NCBI GenBank assembly: GCA_947359465.1
Contig: OX375880.1
Span: forward strand, 17,988,120-18,052,119
DNA: 64,000 nucleotides
DNA from: Metellina segmentata
Lineage: Eukaryota > Arthropoda > Arachnida > Araneae > Tetragnathidae
Direction of reading: 5' to 3'
Shown here piece by piece: positions 62,744 through 64,000 of the stretch. How positions within the stretch are numbered: the stretch's first letter is position 1; every line of letters starts with the position of its first letter. Position numbers and translations under genes: made by a program. The notes under the pieces are model-generated. The model had not been told where the DNA came from. It did not search any database and saw nothing but the letters and a program-made list of their open reading frames with translations.

Positions 62744-63046
62744 AAGGTGGGTAGGTATTTAACTGACGTCGCACTGGAACAACACAATGGGCTATTGGCG
62801 ACGATCCATAATCAACCTTCGAAGGGAAAGAACCGAGGACAACATGACGTAATTTTGAACCACGTTCAGATGACCTGAGCTGTTACCCCACACTCCAAAC
62901 TTCCACACCATGGCGTGGTGTGGAAGCGCCAACATGAGGACATTTGAGGCTACGACATAATTAACGTGCACTAGCCCTTCTTTTTACACGAGTCTTTGGT
63001 TGGATTCGAACTCGCAACCCTCCGGTTACTAATCCGTGTACCAAAG
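62744..63046 (-). mobile_element. SINE-B copy
   Basis: Tail GGTAGGTATTTAACTGACGTCGCACTGG, body with an inverted duplication CACACCATGGCGTGGTGTGG near 62905-62925, TTGGATTCGAACTCGCAACCC and part of the head. Confidence 0.87.
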
Positions 63047-63119
63047 GTGTACAGATACAAATGTATTCAGTCTTTTTTCGCTTTTGGCAAATTGTTACTT
63101 TGGATTAATAGCTTTTTGT

Positions 63120-64000
63120 ATGTGTATTCGAATACCTGTTCGATCATAGAAGGAACTCGATTCTTATTCGACACTTGAAAAAACTCGATTCTTATTCGAT
63201 ACTTGAAAGAAATCGATTCTTATTCGATACTTGAAAGAACTCGAATACTTATTCAATCCTAGAAAGATCTCGATTCTTATTCGATATATGAAAGAACTCT
63301 ATTCATATTTGACACTTGAAAGAAATCGAATAGTTATTCGATCCTAGAAAGAACTGGAATAGTCATTCGATCCTAAAAAGAACTCGAATAGTTATTCGAT
63401 CCTAGAAAGAACTCGAATAACCATTCGATCCTAGAAAGAACTCGAATAGTTATTCGATCCTAGAAAGAAATCGAATAGTTATTCGATCCTAGAAAGAACT
63501 CGAATAGCCATTCGCTTCTAGAAAGAACTCGAATAGCCATTCGATTCTAGAAAGAACTCGAATAGTTATTCGATCCTAGAAAGAACTCGAATAGTTATTC
63601 GATCCTAAAACGAACTCGAATAGCCATTCGATCCTAGAAAGAACTCGAATAGTTATTCGATCCTAGAAAGAAATCGAATAGTTATTCGATCCTAGAAAGA
63701 AATCGAATAGTTACTCGATCCTAGAAAGAACTCGAATGGTCCATTCGATCCCAGAAAGAACTCGAACAGTTTTTCGATCCTAGAAAGAACTCGATTCTAA
63801 TTCGATACTTGAAAAAATTCGAATACTTAGTCGATCCTAGAAATAGTTCGATACTCATTCGACACAAGAAAGAACTCGATTCATATTGGATACTTGAAAG
63901 AACTCGAATAGTTATTCGATCCTAGAAAGAACTCGAATAGTCATTCGATCCCAGAAAGAACTCGAACAGTTTTTCGATCCTAGAAAGAACTCGATTCTAA
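63120..64000. repeat. 29-bp satellite array, running off the window
   Basis: About 30 units of a 29-bp motif (CTAGAAAGAACTCGAATAGT plus TATTCGATC). Each carries the dyad TCGAATA-GT-TATTCGA. Edge units (63120-63300, 63790-63890) vary as CGATTCTTATTCGATACTTG. Related to the 38.95 and 44.75 kb arrays by the TCGAATA core. Confidence 0.95.

Noticed and set aside
63120..64000. CRISPR-like regular repeats
   Set aside because: The 29-bp units are contiguous, with no unique spacers, in a eukaryotic repeat context.

Overview
The window looks like eukaryotic, probably arthropod, intergenic DNA. It is AT-rich and has no operons, ribosome binding sites or compact gene order. Most of it is transposable elements. 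No intact host gene can be supported; two exon-like pieces near 9.15-9.58 kb are the only candidate. The species cannot be named from sequence alone. The mix of tRNA-derived SINEs, hAT, Tc1/mariner, TTAA-target and Helitron elements, CR1/Jockey-like LINE scraps and a Ty3/Gypsy element fits an arthropod.

The commonest element is a SINE of about 330 bp, called SINE-A here. It has a tRNA-like head with a pol III A box (TAGTGGTTAAGG) and B box (GGTTCGAATCC), a GC-rich body, and a tail ending TTAACTAAAATTACCATTACC-like repeats. SINE-B shares the body but has another head (TAGCTCAGTTGG ... GAGTTCGAA) and a tail ending TTAATTAAAATACCTACC. A third tRNA-like head (C) and an unrelated fourth (D) occur as fragments. 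Dozens of copies lie in 0-7 kb, 10.9-11.8, 17.3-17.7, 20-26, 27.6-28.3, 30-31.7, 34-38, 39.5-41.7, 55.4-56.1 and 62.7-63 kb. They are often nested in each other with clear target-site duplications (TSDs).

DNA transposons with TIRs and TSDs readable by eye: hAT-type at 7767-8866, 9782-10839 (with a LINE 3' end inside), 21383-21859, 45250-48828 (with a decayed DUF4371/ZMYM-type transposase) and 61752-62723. A second decayed transposase of that type lies at 59470-61615. TTAA-target elements are at 25323-26059 and 39627-40220. There are two broken Tc1-like elements (5640-6150, 37520-38069), a mariner-like element (56161-57246), a tandem MITE (18746-19569) and TIR elements of unassigned superfamily (13978-14793, 28312-29236, 41844-44111). 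Helitron-like elements are at 12843-13472, 17764-18435, about 31930-33412, 42614-43641 and 58776-59426.

The one clearly intact gene is the 1455-residue Gag-Pol ORF of a Ty3/Gypsy retrotransposon (49192-54861). Its two LTRs differ at one base and it is flanked by AAAAG, so it is young. It and the 3.6-kb hAT element both sit inside one TTCGAATA-rich tandem array, which can be followed from 44.75 kb across both insertions to about 54.89 kb. Related arrays lie at 38.95-39.4 kb and 63.12-64.0 kb (29-bp units, running off the window). Two other arrays, near 40.5-41.7 kb and 27.6-28.3 kb, have units of about 206 bp built from SINE sequence, so dispersed SINEs appear to have become satellite-like DNA at least twice here.
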